From positions 1 to 64,000 of the forward strand of contig JAGAJK010000074.1 of NCBI GenBank assembly GCA_017626145.1: a stretch of DNA of 64,000 bases, in the 5' to 3' direction. The position numbers and the translations under genes were made by a program. Position 1 is the first letter of the stretch. Each line of letters opens with the position of its first letter. The stretch is from Clostridia bacterium (GTDB taxonomy: Bacteria; Bacillota; Clostridia; RGIG6154). The notes beneath the pieces are model-generated. The model saw nothing but the letters and a program-made list of their open reading frames with translations. It was not told the origin of the DNA and searched no databases. Below are positions 32,259 through 41,892 of this stretch, in pieces.

Positions 32259-35200
32259 CTACAGTCTTTCTACAGAAAGTGTAATATTTTCTCCGTTTAC
32301 GTTCCACTCTTTTGTATAGCCGCTTTCGCCGTTTTCAATAGCATCAGCGAGTGTCTCGCTCATAATGATTTCTTTGTTTGTTTCAATGATATCTGCAAGC
32401 TTATCATTACCCTTGTAGCTGATTTTTATGTGGTTCTGAACCTCAAAATCTGCTTCTTTTCTCATTGTCTGAACTTTACTGATAATTTCTCTTACAAAGC
32501 CTTCGTTAATAAGTTCATCGGTAAAATTTGTATCAAGAACAACGGTAACTGTTTTCTCAGTCTGTGAAACAAGTCCTTCCTTCTGAGTTGTTTCAATAAG
32601 AAGGTCATCTTTTGCAAGGCTTACCTTTTCTCCGTCGATTTCAAATTCGAAAACTCCTTTTGAATCAAGGTCTGCCATAGCTGCAGTTGTATCACAGGAT
32701 GAAAGATATGCTCCGATTTTACCTAAAAGCTTACCGTATTTAGGACCGAGTGTTCTCAGTTGTGGTTTGAACTTATAACCAACAAAGCCCGATACATCAT
32801 CTGTAAATTCAAGCTCCTTAACATTAAGCTCTTCAAGAACAATATCGTAGTACGCTTTATCTATTTCATGGTCAGCTTTTGCATAGATTTTGCAAAGTGG
32901 CTGTCTGTTCTTAACATTAGCTGTGTTTCTTGCAGCTCTGCCTGCTACAACGATATCAAGTATTACTTCCATATCTGAAACTAACTTTTCATCTTCCCAT
33001 TCAGCTCTTGCAACAGGGTAGTCACAATAATGAATGCTTTCAGGAGCAGTCTTGTCGTTTGTACGTACAAGATTCTGATAAATTTCTTCTGTCATAAACG
33101 GAACGTATGGAGCACAGAGCTTTGAAAATTCGTAAAGAACTGTATAAAGTGTCATATACGCATTTACTTTATCCTGCGGCATATCCTTCTGCCAGAAACG
33201 TTCACGGCAACGGCGAACATACCAGTTTGAAAGTTCATCTGCAAAATCCTGAATACTTCTTGAGGATTCTGTGATTCTGTAGTTTTCAAGGTCCTCATCA
33301 ACGCTCTTTATAAGCTTGTTAAGCTTAGCTAAAATCCATTTATCCATTACAGCAAGCTTGTCATATTCGAGCTTGTACTGTGTCGGGTCAAAGTTATCGA
33401 TATCGGCATAAAGAATGTAAAATGCATAAGTATTCCAGAGTGTACCCATAAACTTACGCTGACATTCGTTTACTGCATCAGCATGGAATCTGTTAGGAAT
33501 CCAAGGTGCACTTGTTGAGTAGAAATACCATCTTACAGCATCTGCACCCTGATTGTTAAGTACATCCCAAGGGTCAACAACGTTACCTTTGTGCTTACTC
33601 ATCTTCTGACCGTCTTTATCCTGAACGTGACCTAATACGATAACATTCTTATAAGGAGATTTGCCGAAAATAAGTGTTGAAATTGCCATAAGAGTATAGA
33701 ACCAACCTCTTGTCTGGTCAATTGCTTCACTGATAAAGTCAGCAGGGAAATTCTCATCAAAAATATCTTTATTTTCAAACGGATAGTGCCACTGTGCAAA
33801 AGGCATTGAACCTGAGTCAAACCAGCAGTCAATAACTTCAGGTACTCTTGTCATAGACTTACCGCACTTATCACACTTAATGTTAACTGCATCGATATAT
33901 GGCTTGTGAAGCTCGATATTATCAGGGCAGTTATCACTCATTGATTTTAATTCTTCAATGCTTCCGATTGCGTGTCTGTGACCGCAGGAGCATTCCCAGA
34001 TAGGAAGCGGTGTTCCCCAGTATCTTTCTCTTGAAAGACCCCAGTCAATAACGTTATCGAGGAAGTTACCGAATCTGCCGTCTTTAATATTATCAGGCAT
34101 CCAGTTAACTGTTGCGTTATTCTTAAGTAATTCCTCACGTACCTTTGTCATACTGATAAACCAGGATTCACGTGCATAGTAAATAAGTGGTGTATCACAA
34201 CGCCAGCAAAATGGATATGAGTGTGTAAACTTAAGAGGTCTGAATAAAAGTCCTCTCTGTTTTAAATCTTCTAAAACAACAGGGTCTGCGTCTTTAATGA
34301 ATAAGCCTTCAAGCTCACCAGTTCCGGCAACAAACTTACCTTCTGTGTTAACCATCTGAACGAAAGGCAGATTATTATCACGACCTACTCTTGCGTCATC
34401 TTCACCGAATGCAGGTGCAATATGAACAACACCTGTACCGTCGGTTGTGGTTACATAACCGTCGGCAATAACAAACCAGCATTTTTTGTCAGGTTTTGCA
34501 TAATCGAATAACGGTTCGTATTCGATACCAACCATATCTGTTCCCTTCATTGAATCAATAATCTCAGCAGATTCATCAAGAACAGATGAAATCAGATCCT
34601 CTGCCATTATATATGTTTTACCGTCAAACTTAACTCTTACATATGTTACATCAGGATTAACTGCCAGAGCAACGTTTGAAGGGAGAGTCCATGGTGTGGT
34701 TGTCCATGCTAAAATATATTCGTCCTTATCTTTAACCTTAAAGTTAACGATTGCAGATGTATCTTCTACATCCTTATAACCCTGTGCAACTTCGTGGCTG
34801 GAAAGTGCAGTTCCGCATCTTGGACAATAAGGAACAATTTTATAACCCTTATAAAGTAAATCCTTATCCCATATCTGCTTTAATGCCCACCATACTGACT
34901 CAATATAATCGTTATGGTATGTAACGTATGGATTTTCCATATCAGCCCAGAAACCAACTCTTTCGCTCATTTCCTTCCAGAGGCTTTCATATTTCCAAAC
35001 GCTTTCCTTACATTTTTCTACAAAGGGTTCTACACCGTATTTTTCAATCTGAGGCTTACCGTCGATGCCTAAAAGCTTTTCAACTTCAAGCTCAACAGGA
35101 AGACCGTGTGTATCCCAACCGGCTTTTCTTAAAACCTTATAACCTTTCATTGTTTTATATCTCGGAATAATATCCTTCATAACTCTTGTAAGGATATGAC

Positions 35201-35363
35201 CGATATGCGGCTTACCGTTTGCTGTAGGTGGGCCGTCAAAAAATGTAAAAACAGGACCTTCTTTTCTTGTACTGTTTTCAAAAACTTTATTTTGATTCCA
35301 AAAATCAATTACTTCAAGTTCTCTCTCCTTAAAATTGAGATCCGTAGGAACTTTTCTGTACAT
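32259..35363 (-). CDS. ileS: Isoleucyl-tRNA synthetase, eukaryote-like (IleS2) form
   Basis: Charges tRNA-Ile. About 1,034 residues: class I signature PPTANGKPHIGH, editing CP1 domain (WTTTPWTLPSN), KMSKHKGN loop, anticodon-binding domain and long C-terminus. The HIGH-region wording and KMSKH are those of the IleS2 type, which is generally associated with low mupirocin sensitivity. The ATG at 35363 has GGGAGG eight bases upstream; the 25-residue extension to 35438 lacks family similarity. No T-box leader is visible in the 64-base gap after the upstream gene. Confidence 0.95.
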   Translation of the reverse strand: MYRKVPTDLNFKERELEVIDFWNQNKVFENSTRKEGPVFTFFDGPPTANGKPHIGHILTRVMKDIIPRYKTMKGYKVLRKAGWDTHGLPVELEVEKLLGIDGKPQIEKYGVEPFVEKCKESVWKYESLWKEMSERVGFWADMENPYVTYHNDYIESVWWALKQIWDKDLLYKGYKIVPYCPRCGTALSSHEVAQGYKDVEDTSAIVNFKVKDKDEYILAWTTTPWTLPSNVALAVNPDVTYVRVKFDGKTYIMAEDLISSVLDESAEIIDSMKGTDMVGIEYEPLFDYAKPDKKCWFVIADGYVTTTDGTGVVHIAPAFGEDDARVGRDNNLPFVQMVNTEGKFVAGTGELEGLFIKDADPVVLEDLKQRGLLFRPLKFTHSYPFCWRCDTPLIYYARESWFISMTKVREELLKNNATVNWMPDNIKDGRFGNFLDNVIDWGLSRERYWGTPLPIWECSCGHRHAIGSIEELKSMSDNCPDNIELHKPYIDAVNIKCDKCGKSMTRVPEVIDCWFDSGSMPFAQWHYPFENKDIFDENFPADFISEAIDQTRGWFYTLMAISTLIFGKSPYKNVIVLGHVQDKDGQKMSKHKGNVVDPWDVLNNQGADAVRWYFYSTSAPWIPNRFHADAVNECQRKFMGTLWNTYAFYILYADIDNFDPTQYKLEYDKLAVMDKWILAKLNKLIKSVDEDLENYRITESSRSIQDFADELSNWYVRRCRERFWQKDMPQDKVNAYMTLYTVLYEFSKLCAPYVPFMTEEIYQNLVRTNDKTAPESIHYCDYPVARAEWEDEKLVSDMEVILDIVVAGRAARNTANVKNRQPLCKIYAKADHEIDKAYYDIVLEELNVKELEFTDDVSGFVGYKFKPQLRTLGPKYGKLLGKIGAYLSSCDTTAAMADLDSKGVFEFEIDGEKVSLAKDDLLIETTQKEGLVSQTEKTVTVVLDTNFTDELINEGFVREIISKVQTMRKEADFEVQNHIKISYKGNDKLADIIETNKEIIMSETLADAIENGESGYTKEWNVNGENITLSVERL

Positions 35364-35427
35364 TTCATTTTCCTCCCGTATAAGTCTTTCATTATATTTT
35401 ACAATAAATTTTGTTATTTGTAAAGGT

Positions 35428-36096
35428 TTAACTATCAATTTTTGTCATATTATCTTTAAAAAGTCCGAGTCTTGTTATTGTATATTCCTCCAAATCAAAA
35501 TCAGGAACATATTTAACAAATGCGTCAAAGACAGAATTAACCTTAAGATTAAAGTTTCCGCCTACAGATAAAACCATATCAAATTCAAAATTATAGCCAT
35601 CTGCATCAGTAAGGTCAAGCTTATATATCCACGGCTTGATATCAACATTCGAAATGGACCGTTTTGTTTTCTTTGCAACTACAATATCATCCTTAACCTT
35701 AAGAGCCTGAATGTATTCGCCTAAATTCGGCAGTTCTTTTTTAACCTTAATAGTTACTTTGTAATGTGCTTTATTAATTAAGTTCATTGATTCCACAGGT
35801 TCCCACACATTGAGAATTTTGAAATCAACAGGAAGCACTGCATTCAGTCTGTCTTTAATTTCGGTTACAGACATATTTTCGTCTTTCAGAGAAAAGTCCA
35901 TATACTCTTCCATTCCGACTACACCTGTAGGAACAGGATTACCTATTGACATTATAGGATGTGGATTAAAGCCTTGTGAAAACGCCATTTCAATGCCTGC
36001 TATTCTGAAAACACGCTGAAACATTCTCATCAAATCAAGGTGAGAAACAAACTTCGCATAGCCTGTTTTAGAAAAGCTTAGTCTTAATTTATACAC
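35428..36096 (-). CDS. TIGR03936 family radical-SAM-linked protein (DUF2344)
   Basis: Conserved Clostridia protein of unknown function that always follows a TIGR03960 radical SAM gene; it may be that enzyme's partner. Shows the family start YKLRLSFSKTGYAKFVSHLDLMR and EMAFSQGFNPHP. GTG at 36096 is chosen because GGAGG lies eight bases upstream and the N-terminus then aligns with the family. It overlaps the radical SAM gene by eight bases. In relatives, rng (RNase G) and rplU follow; here ileS follows. Confidence 0.9.
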   Translation of the reverse strand: MYKLRLSFSKTGYAKFVSHLDLMRMFQRVFRIAGIEMAFSQGFNPHPIMSIGNPVPTGVVGMEEYMDFSLKDENMSVTEIKDRLNAVLPVDFKILNVWEPVESMNLINKAHYKVTIKVKKELPNLGEYIQALKVKDDIVVAKKTKRSISNVDIKPWIYKLDLTDADGYNFEFDMVLSVGGNFNLKVNSVFDAFVKYVPDFDLEEYTITRLGLFKDNMTKIDS

Positions 36097-37924
36097 AGTC
36101 TCCACCTCCTAAAACAGTTGCTCCGCAGCCGGTACAGCCCTCACGGCAATCGCGGGTTGTTATCCCCTGCTCTGCCTTATTTCTCTCACTTATAAGATAT
36201 TTTTCACTAATACCTACATCAATATGTGACCACGGAAGAACTTCTTCAAATTCTCTTTTTCTTGTTGCATAGAAGTGTGGGTCAATTCCACATTCATCAA
36301 ACACCTGCATCCATACATCGTAATCGAAAAATTCATCCCAGCTGTCAAACCGGCATCCTTTTTCGTGAGCTTTTAAAAGTACGTTGCAAAGTCTTCTGTC
36401 GCCACGAGCAAAAACAGCTTCCAAAAAGCTAACCTTGCTTTCGTGCCAGTTATATGTGATTTGCTTACGTTTTATGGTTTGTTTTAATTCATTCTGCTTT
36501 TCTATAACAGTTTCTTCGAAATCCTGTGCATCCCACTGGAAAGGCGTAAACGGTTTGGGAACAAATGTCGAGGTGCTAACGGTAACCTTAAGACCTTTGT
36601 TTTTACCCTTATGTTCGCATTTATTATAAACATCAACAACCTTTGATGCCATATCTGCAATACCTCTTACGTCATCCATAGTTTCAAGGGGAAGACCTAT
36701 CATATAGTAAAGCTTAATTGTGCTCCAGCCGTTAGAAAATGCAATATTTACAGTATTTAAAAGCTGTTCTTCTGTTACGTTTTTATTTATGATATCACGA
36801 AGTCTTTGCGTACCTGCTTCGGGAGCAAAGGTAAGACCGCTTTTACGAACCTTCTGAATTCTTTTCATAAGGTCAACAGAGAAATTGTCAACTCTGAGTG
36901 ACGGTAATGCAAGGTTAACCATTTTAGGCTCAGTTATTTCAAGAAGCTCATCTGCAAGACGGTTAAACTCAGAATAATCGCTTGAGCTGAGAGAAGTCAA
37001 TGAAATTTCTTCGTAACCTGTATTCTCAATGAGCTTTATAGCCTGTTCTTTTAATTTTTCGACACTTTTTTCTCTTACCGGTCTGTATATAAAACCTGCC
37101 TGGCAGAATCTACAGCCACGAGTGCAACCACGAAATATTTCCAAGGGAATACGGTCATGTACAATTTCGGAAAAAGGAATAACCAAACGATCGGGAAAAT
37201 ATACCGAATCCATATCCTTGATTATTCTTTTTCTTGGTTTTTCTGCAGCATTTTCGTTATTTCTTTTAATTTCTTTTACGGTGTTATCTTCGTTGTATAT
37301 TACATCATAAAAAGAAGGTACGTATATTCCTTCAAGACGGGCAATTTCTTCTAAAAACTCAAGTCTGCTGCCGCCTCTTTTTTTCCACTCTATGTATTTA
37401 TCCTTTACTTCAACAAATACTTCTTCGCCTGCACCAAGCATTACAAAGTCGGCAAAGTCAGCCAAAGGTTCACAATTGTATGAACAAGGTCCGCCGAAGC
37501 AAACAAATGTTGTATCAGTTCTGTCCTTTGCAAGAAGCGGTACACCTGCAAGCTCAAGCATATTTAAAATATTTGTATAAGACATTTCATACTGAAGTGT
37601 GAAGCCTATTAAATCAAATTCTTTAACAGGTGTTTTGGTTTCAAGAGAATACAACGGTATATCATATTCTCTCATCTTTTCTTCCATATCTGACCACGGT
37701 GCAAACACTCGTTCACATAAGCAGTCATTTTCGTTATTTAACATATGGTAAAGTATTTTCATTCCCAGATGTGACATACCGATATCGTACACATCGGGAA
37801 AACAGAATGCAACACGGCAAGGAGTTTTTGCAAAATCCTTTGCAATACTGTTTATTTCTCCACCTATATAACGGGCAGGCTTCTGAATTTCATTCAAAGC
37901 CTTATTAAGCATTTCAATTCCCAT
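36089..37924 (-). CDS. TIGR03960 family B12-binding-domain radical SAM protein
   Basis: Predicted radical SAM enzyme; its substrate is unknown, and tRNA or rRNA modification has been suggested by context only. 611 residues: an N-terminal B12-binding-like domain (CFPDVYDIGMSHLGMKILYH), the radical SAM motif FRGCTRGCRFCQAGF near 265, and C-terminal Cys-rich tail REGCTGCGA that may bind a second cluster. GGAGG lies seven bases upstream of the ATG at 37924. It abuts the M50 protease gene with one base between. Confidence 0.92.
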   Translation of the reverse strand: MGIEMLNKALNEIQKPARYIGGEINSIAKDFAKTPCRVAFCFPDVYDIGMSHLGMKILYHMLNNENDCLCERVFAPWSDMEEKMREYDIPLYSLETKTPVKEFDLIGFTLQYEMSYTNILNMLELAGVPLLAKDRTDTTFVCFGGPCSYNCEPLADFADFVMLGAGEEVFVEVKDKYIEWKKRGGSRLEFLEEIARLEGIYVPSFYDVIYNEDNTVKEIKRNNENAAEKPRKRIIKDMDSVYFPDRLVIPFSEIVHDRIPLEIFRGCTRGCRFCQAGFIYRPVREKSVEKLKEQAIKLIENTGYEEISLTSLSSSDYSEFNRLADELLEITEPKMVNLALPSLRVDNFSVDLMKRIQKVRKSGLTFAPEAGTQRLRDIINKNVTEEQLLNTVNIAFSNGWSTIKLYYMIGLPLETMDDVRGIADMASKVVDVYNKCEHKGKNKGLKVTVSTSTFVPKPFTPFQWDAQDFEETVIEKQNELKQTIKRKQITYNWHESKVSFLEAVFARGDRRLCNVLLKAHEKGCRFDSWDEFFDYDVWMQVFDECGIDPHFYATRKREFEEVLPWSHIDVGISEKYLISERNKAEQGITTRDCREGCTGCGATVLGGGDCV

Positions 37925-38743
37925 TTAAAATCCTCCGTCAGTATTTTCTTTCATAATTGACATAACGTCATCATCATATCTGTTTTCCATTGCAGCTTTT
38001 CTTAAATCATCTTCTGTAACACAGCCTAAAATTCTTCCACCATCTTTAACAAAAATCAATGTATTTCGACTAACTCCTGTTTTAAGTATAATTTCACTCA
38101 CCCTGCTGTTTTGTAAGCAACTGAAAACCTTCAGCTTTTTAACAGAAGATACTGTCTCATTATTGCTGATTTCAGCATTTTTTAAAGAAATGTTTGATAT
38201 CATATACAATGCGGCAATAAAAAGACTTATTCTCCCCTTAAAGCTGAAAATGCAAATAACTCCAAGTATTAAAATCGCAAATGTAACTACCAACGATATA
38301 TAATGCATAATTTTATATGCACGTTTAATCTGCATTTCATTTTTTAAAAATGCATAAACCACTCTTCCTCCATCAAGAGGATAGACCGGCAATAAATTAA
38401 TTACAAGCATATAAATATTAATTTTCGCAACAGTCACTACTGTATTAAAACCAAAAGGTAAAAAAGCAGCAACAAACGCAATCACCAAATTAACTGCCGG
38501 TCCTGACAAAGCCACAATTATTTCGTGCGAAAAAGGCGGTTTGTCAAAGCCTTTGAAGCTTGCGGAAAAACCACAGGGTAAAACAGATACTTTATTTAAT
38601 GTGTATCTAAAAAGCTTCGCAGTGCATATATGAGAAAGCTCATGAATTAATGCAGATAAATAAGCAATCGCCGCCGCTTCAGAATTACCGGTAATACAGT
38701 AAATAAAAATAAGAATCACAAAACCGGGAGAGACATCAATCAT
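37925..38743 (-). CDS. SpoIVFB-like M50 intramembrane metalloprotease
   Basis: Site-2-type protease; SpoIVFB of Bacillus activates pro-sigma-K during sporulation. Zinc motif HELSH near residue 35, third ligand motif LLPVYPLDGGRVVY, five to six membrane helices and a C-terminal CBS-like region (about 215-260). The ATG at 38743 (AGGTG six bases upstream) is preferred to GTG at 38752. It overlaps the small upstream gene by eight bases. Its substrate cannot be inferred here, as no sigma factor gene is nearby. Confidence 0.87.
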   Translation of the reverse strand: MIDVSPGFVILIFIYCITGNSEAAAIAYLSALIHELSHICTAKLFRYTLNKVSVLPCGFSASFKGFDKPPFSHEIIVALSGPAVNLVIAFVAAFLPFGFNTVVTVAKINIYMLVINLLPVYPLDGGRVVYAFLKNEMQIKRAYKIMHYISLVVTFAILILGVICIFSFKGRISLFIAALYMISNISLKNAEISNNETVSSVKKLKVFSCLQNSRVSEIILKTGVSRNTLIFVKDGGRILGCVTEDDLRKAAMENRYDDDVMSIMKENTDGGF

Positions 38744-39029
38744 CGCTGACACCTATGTTATTAATAACAGGTATTATTTCGTCATCTATAATATTATTTA
38801 CTTTGTTATATACGCTTACAGCTGTTTTCTTTATATCAATGCTTTCGTTAAGCTGTTTTTTAACAAAAATATTAACCTTTGATTCTCTGCCACCTGCTTT
38901 TACTGCTATTACAACTACAATTCCAATTATCAGTGAAACCAATGACTGAACTAACGTTTTTCTGAAAAAGTCAGTCCCAACCTTCTGGTTTGTTTTTTTA
39001 TTTTTCTGTTTTTTTATTCTCTCTGACAT
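38736..39029 (-). CDS. Small single-pass membrane protein in the SpoIVFA position
   Basis: 97 residues: a basic N-terminus (SERIKKQKNKKTNQK), one membrane helix (TLVQSLVSLIIGIVVVIAVKA) and an outward segment of about 50 residues. In related Clostridia this slot, between minD and the M50 protease, holds an M23-domain protein like SpoIVFA. Here the peptidase domain is absent. It may be a minimal inhibitor or scaffold for the protease (inference from position and topology). Overlap with the protease gene suggests a matched pair. Confidence 0.75.
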   Translation of the reverse strand: MSERIKKQKNKKTNQKVGTDFFRKTLVQSLVSLIIGIVVVIAVKAGGRESKVNIFVKKQLNESIDIKKTAVSVYNKVNNIIDDEIIPVINNIGVSDD

Positions 39030-39075
39030 AACTTTTCCCTCCGCTTAATTATACGAAAGGAAAATATGTATTATT

Positions 39076-39840
39076 CTATTTGAAAAAACGTTTTTTTCGT
39101 ATTTCCTTTATAGGAATATTACTTCCATCTATTCTCTGCGCAATTTCTGTAAATACTTTTTTCTGCTTATTTTTACTGTCCATTACCACAGGAATTCCCA
39201 TTATTGAACACTCAACAAATTTTTCGTCCTCATAAACCACACCAAGCAATCTTACTGCAAGTGTTTCCATTATCGAACGTATATCCGGCATTACACCTTT
39301 AAAAATCATATTTTTACGCATACGGTTTATGATAAGACGTATATCAGTTACACCTGTTTCCTCCATAATATACGCAAGCTTGTCCGCATCTCGCAATGAA
39401 TACGGGTCAGGATTTGCCACAATAATTGCCATATCGGATATTTTAATAATACCTTTAACCATATCCCCTATGCCTGCAGGACAATCTACTACTACATAAT
39501 CGTATTTATCCTTAAGCTCAAAAAACAGCTTTTCATATTTAGAAAACTCAACAGATATATCATCCTTAAACTGAGAAGCGGGCATAAATGCGAGTTTTCC
39601 GTACTTTTCATCCTTTATAATTGCTTCACGCACACGGCAATTTTCCAAAGCGGCATCCACGATATCGTAAATAACCGAGTTTTCAAGACCAAGTGCAAGG
39701 TCAAGGTTTCTGAGACCAAGGTCTGTATCTACGGCTACAACACTATTTCCTTCCGCTGCGAGAGCTATGCTTATATTAGCAGTTACGGTTGTTTTTCCGA
39801 CACCGCCCTTTCCTGAAGCTACAACTATTATCTTTCCCAT
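39076..39840 (-). CDS. minD: Septum-site determining ATPase MinD
   Basis: Membrane-associated ATPase that positions the division septum. Deviant Walker A KGGVGKTT near residue 12, switch region VDTDLGLRNLDLALGL and DCPAGIG. 254 residues, slightly short: the C-terminal amphipathic membrane-targeting helix is reduced to IKEIRKKRFFK. MinC and MinE are not in the cluster, although minC normally precedes minD here. AAGGAG precedes the ATG. Confidence 0.95.
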   Translation of the reverse strand: MGKIIVVASGKGGVGKTTVTANISIALAAEGNSVVAVDTDLGLRNLDLALGLENSVIYDIVDAALENCRVREAIIKDEKYGKLAFMPASQFKDDISVEFSKYEKLFFELKDKYDYVVVDCPAGIGDMVKGIIKISDMAIIVANPDPYSLRDADKLAYIMEETGVTDIRLIINRMRKNMIFKGVMPDIRSIMETLAVRLLGVVYEDEKFVECSIMGIPVVMDSKNKQKKVFTEIAQRIDGSNIPIKEIRKKRFFK

Positions 39841-39859
39841 AAAACACTCCTTAAAATGT

Positions 39860-41890
39860 TTATTTGTTCAACTGCTTCACGGTATAGTAATCATTTATAC
39901 CTTCGCCGTCAAAATATTCCTCGAATACAGCCTTTGCAACAGGTGCAGCAAGATATCCGGCTGTACCGTGTTCTATAACAATTGCAATAGCTATCTGAGG
40001 ATTATCGTACGGTGCAAATGCTACAAACACACCTGTGTTAGAACCCTTGTTTACTTCAGCTGTTCCGGTCTTACCTGCTATATCTATAAAGAAGTCCTTA
40101 AACACTCCGCTTGCCGTACCTTCCTGCGTTACCTTGTTCATACCTTTTTTAACAGCACTTAAGGTTCCTTCACTTATGTTAATCTGTTCCACAATTTCGC
40201 TCTTTTTATCGAGAATAATTTCTCCCGTGCTGTAATTTTTTACAGTTTTCACAAGATGCGGACGGTATCTTGTTCCGCCGTTGGCTATTGTTGCAACGTA
40301 ATTTGCAAGCTGAAGCGGAGTAATTAAATTATCAGACTGACCGATAGACGCCTGAAGTGTATCACCGGGATTCCACACCATATCCCTTTTTTTACGGTTT
40401 TCAGGACTTGCTACAGTTCCTGCTACCTCTCCGCCTATTTCGATATCTGCTATCTGACCAAAGCCGAATTTATTTTCATATTCAACCAGTTTATCTATAC
40501 CAAGTCGTCTTCCTACATCGAAGAAATAGTAATTACAAGACTCCTGCAATGCTTTCACAACATCCACATATCCGTGAGTCTTTCTATACTTCCATTCCAT
40601 ACACTGAGGCTGATAATCCTTGTAATATTTATATACACCCTGATCAAGAACTGTATCGTACGGACCTATCACACCTTCTTCTATTGCAGCAATTGCAGTC
40701 ACCATTTTAAAGGTTGAACCCGGTTCATATGCACCGCCGATTGCTCTGTTCCACACAGGATTTCCCGGATCCTTTATAAGCTCATCATATTTTTTGTTAT
40801 ATTCAGAAGGATGGTATGTCGGATATGATGCCATCGCAAGAATTTCACCGTTATTTACATCAATACAAACAGCACTTCCTGCGTTACAGTCAGGTACGGA
40901 TTTACTGAGGTTAGTTATCACATTTGCAAGCTCGTTCTCCATAACTCTCTGAAGATTTGCATCGATTGTTAAGAATACATTATCACCCTGAACCGGTGCC
41001 ACAGTAGTTACTACATCACTAAGTCCGTCCAATGTCTGATTGAAGCCCTGTATTCCGTCTTCGCCCTTTAAGTAATCCTCCATCGCAAGCTCTATCCCCT
41101 GCTTACCGATGATTGCATCCATACTGTAATTTTTACCCTTTAATTTTTCATATTCATCCTGATATATTACACCTACATTACCTAAGAGATGTGCCGCCAA
41201 AGTTTCGTTAGGATACACACGAATAGGTGTTTCTGTTACTGTTACTCCTTCAAGAAGTGAACTGTTTTCTTTTACTATAGCAATAATTTCAGCGTCTATA
41301 TCCTCGGCAAGAACATACGGATTGTAAATACTAAAGCCTCTTTGCTTCATATCGTACATTATGCCAACTACTTTTCGCTTCATATTGTAGTCGTACTTTG
41401 AATCTATATCATATTTATCACAAAAGGCATTAATTACTTCTTTTGGGTTATTGGTTTGTTCAATGCCGTATTCATCTTCCCACTCATAAAGCTTTACGGC
41501 TGCAGTCTGCTTCTTATCATCTGTAAAAGTAAATTCAAAAGGCTCTTCTTCACTTACAGGAAATTGGTCGTTTATTACTACATCCTTACCATTAAGAAGC
41601 TTCATAAGATTTTTAATTGTCACGGAAAGCTCCGCTTGGGACATATCTGTTTTCTGTATTCTTATACTGTAACCCTGCTTATTGGTTGCAAGTACATTTC
41701 CGTATCTGTCAAGAATATTACCTCGCGGTGCTTTTAATGACATAGACATATAAAGCTTATCTTCTGATACCTGCCTTAAGCTTTCGCCATTTACAATCTG
41801 AAGATTTATAAGTCTTATGAGACACAAAGAAAACATAACCGTTACGATTATGCACATGACAAATAATCTCATTGTCTTATTGTATCTCAT
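39860..41890 (-). CDS. mrdA: Penicillin-binding protein 2 (elongasome transpeptidase)
   Basis: Class B transpeptidase that cross-links side-wall peptidoglycan with the Mre proteins. Membrane anchor at residues 9-27, dimerisation (pedestal) domain, then transpeptidase motifs EPGSTFKMV (SxxK), the SxN-type triad SCNYYFFD and KTGTAEV. 676 residues. GGAGG lies five bases upstream of the ATG. It follows mreD after two bases; RodA, its usual glycosyltransferase partner, is not encoded nearby. Confidence 0.95.
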   Translation of the reverse strand: MRYNKTMRLFVMCIIVTVMFSLCLIRLINLQIVNGESLRQVSEDKLYMSMSLKAPRGNILDRYGNVLATNKQGYSIRIQKTDMSQAELSVTIKNLMKLLNGKDVVINDQFPVSEEEPFEFTFTDDKKQTAAVKLYEWEDEYGIEQTNNPKEVINAFCDKYDIDSKYDYNMKRKVVGIMYDMKQRGFSIYNPYVLAEDIDAEIIAIVKENSSLLEGVTVTETPIRVYPNETLAAHLLGNVGVIYQDEYEKLKGKNYSMDAIIGKQGIELAMEDYLKGEDGIQGFNQTLDGLSDVVTTVAPVQGDNVFLTIDANLQRVMENELANVITNLSKSVPDCNAGSAVCIDVNNGEILAMASYPTYHPSEYNKKYDELIKDPGNPVWNRAIGGAYEPGSTFKMVTAIAAIEEGVIGPYDTVLDQGVYKYYKDYQPQCMEWKYRKTHGYVDVVKALQESCNYYFFDVGRRLGIDKLVEYENKFGFGQIADIEIGGEVAGTVASPENRKKRDMVWNPGDTLQASIGQSDNLITPLQLANYVATIANGGTRYRPHLVKTVKNYSTGEIILDKKSEIVEQINISEGTLSAVKKGMNKVTQEGTASGVFKDFFIDIAGKTGTAEVNKGSNTGVFVAFAPYDNPQIAIAIVIEHGTAGYLAAPVAKAVFEEYFDGEGINDYYTVKQLNK

Positions 41891-41892
41891 AG

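Noticed and set aside
35364-35427. T-box leader upstream of ileS
   Set aside because: The gap is only 64 bases and shows no T-box core or terminator.
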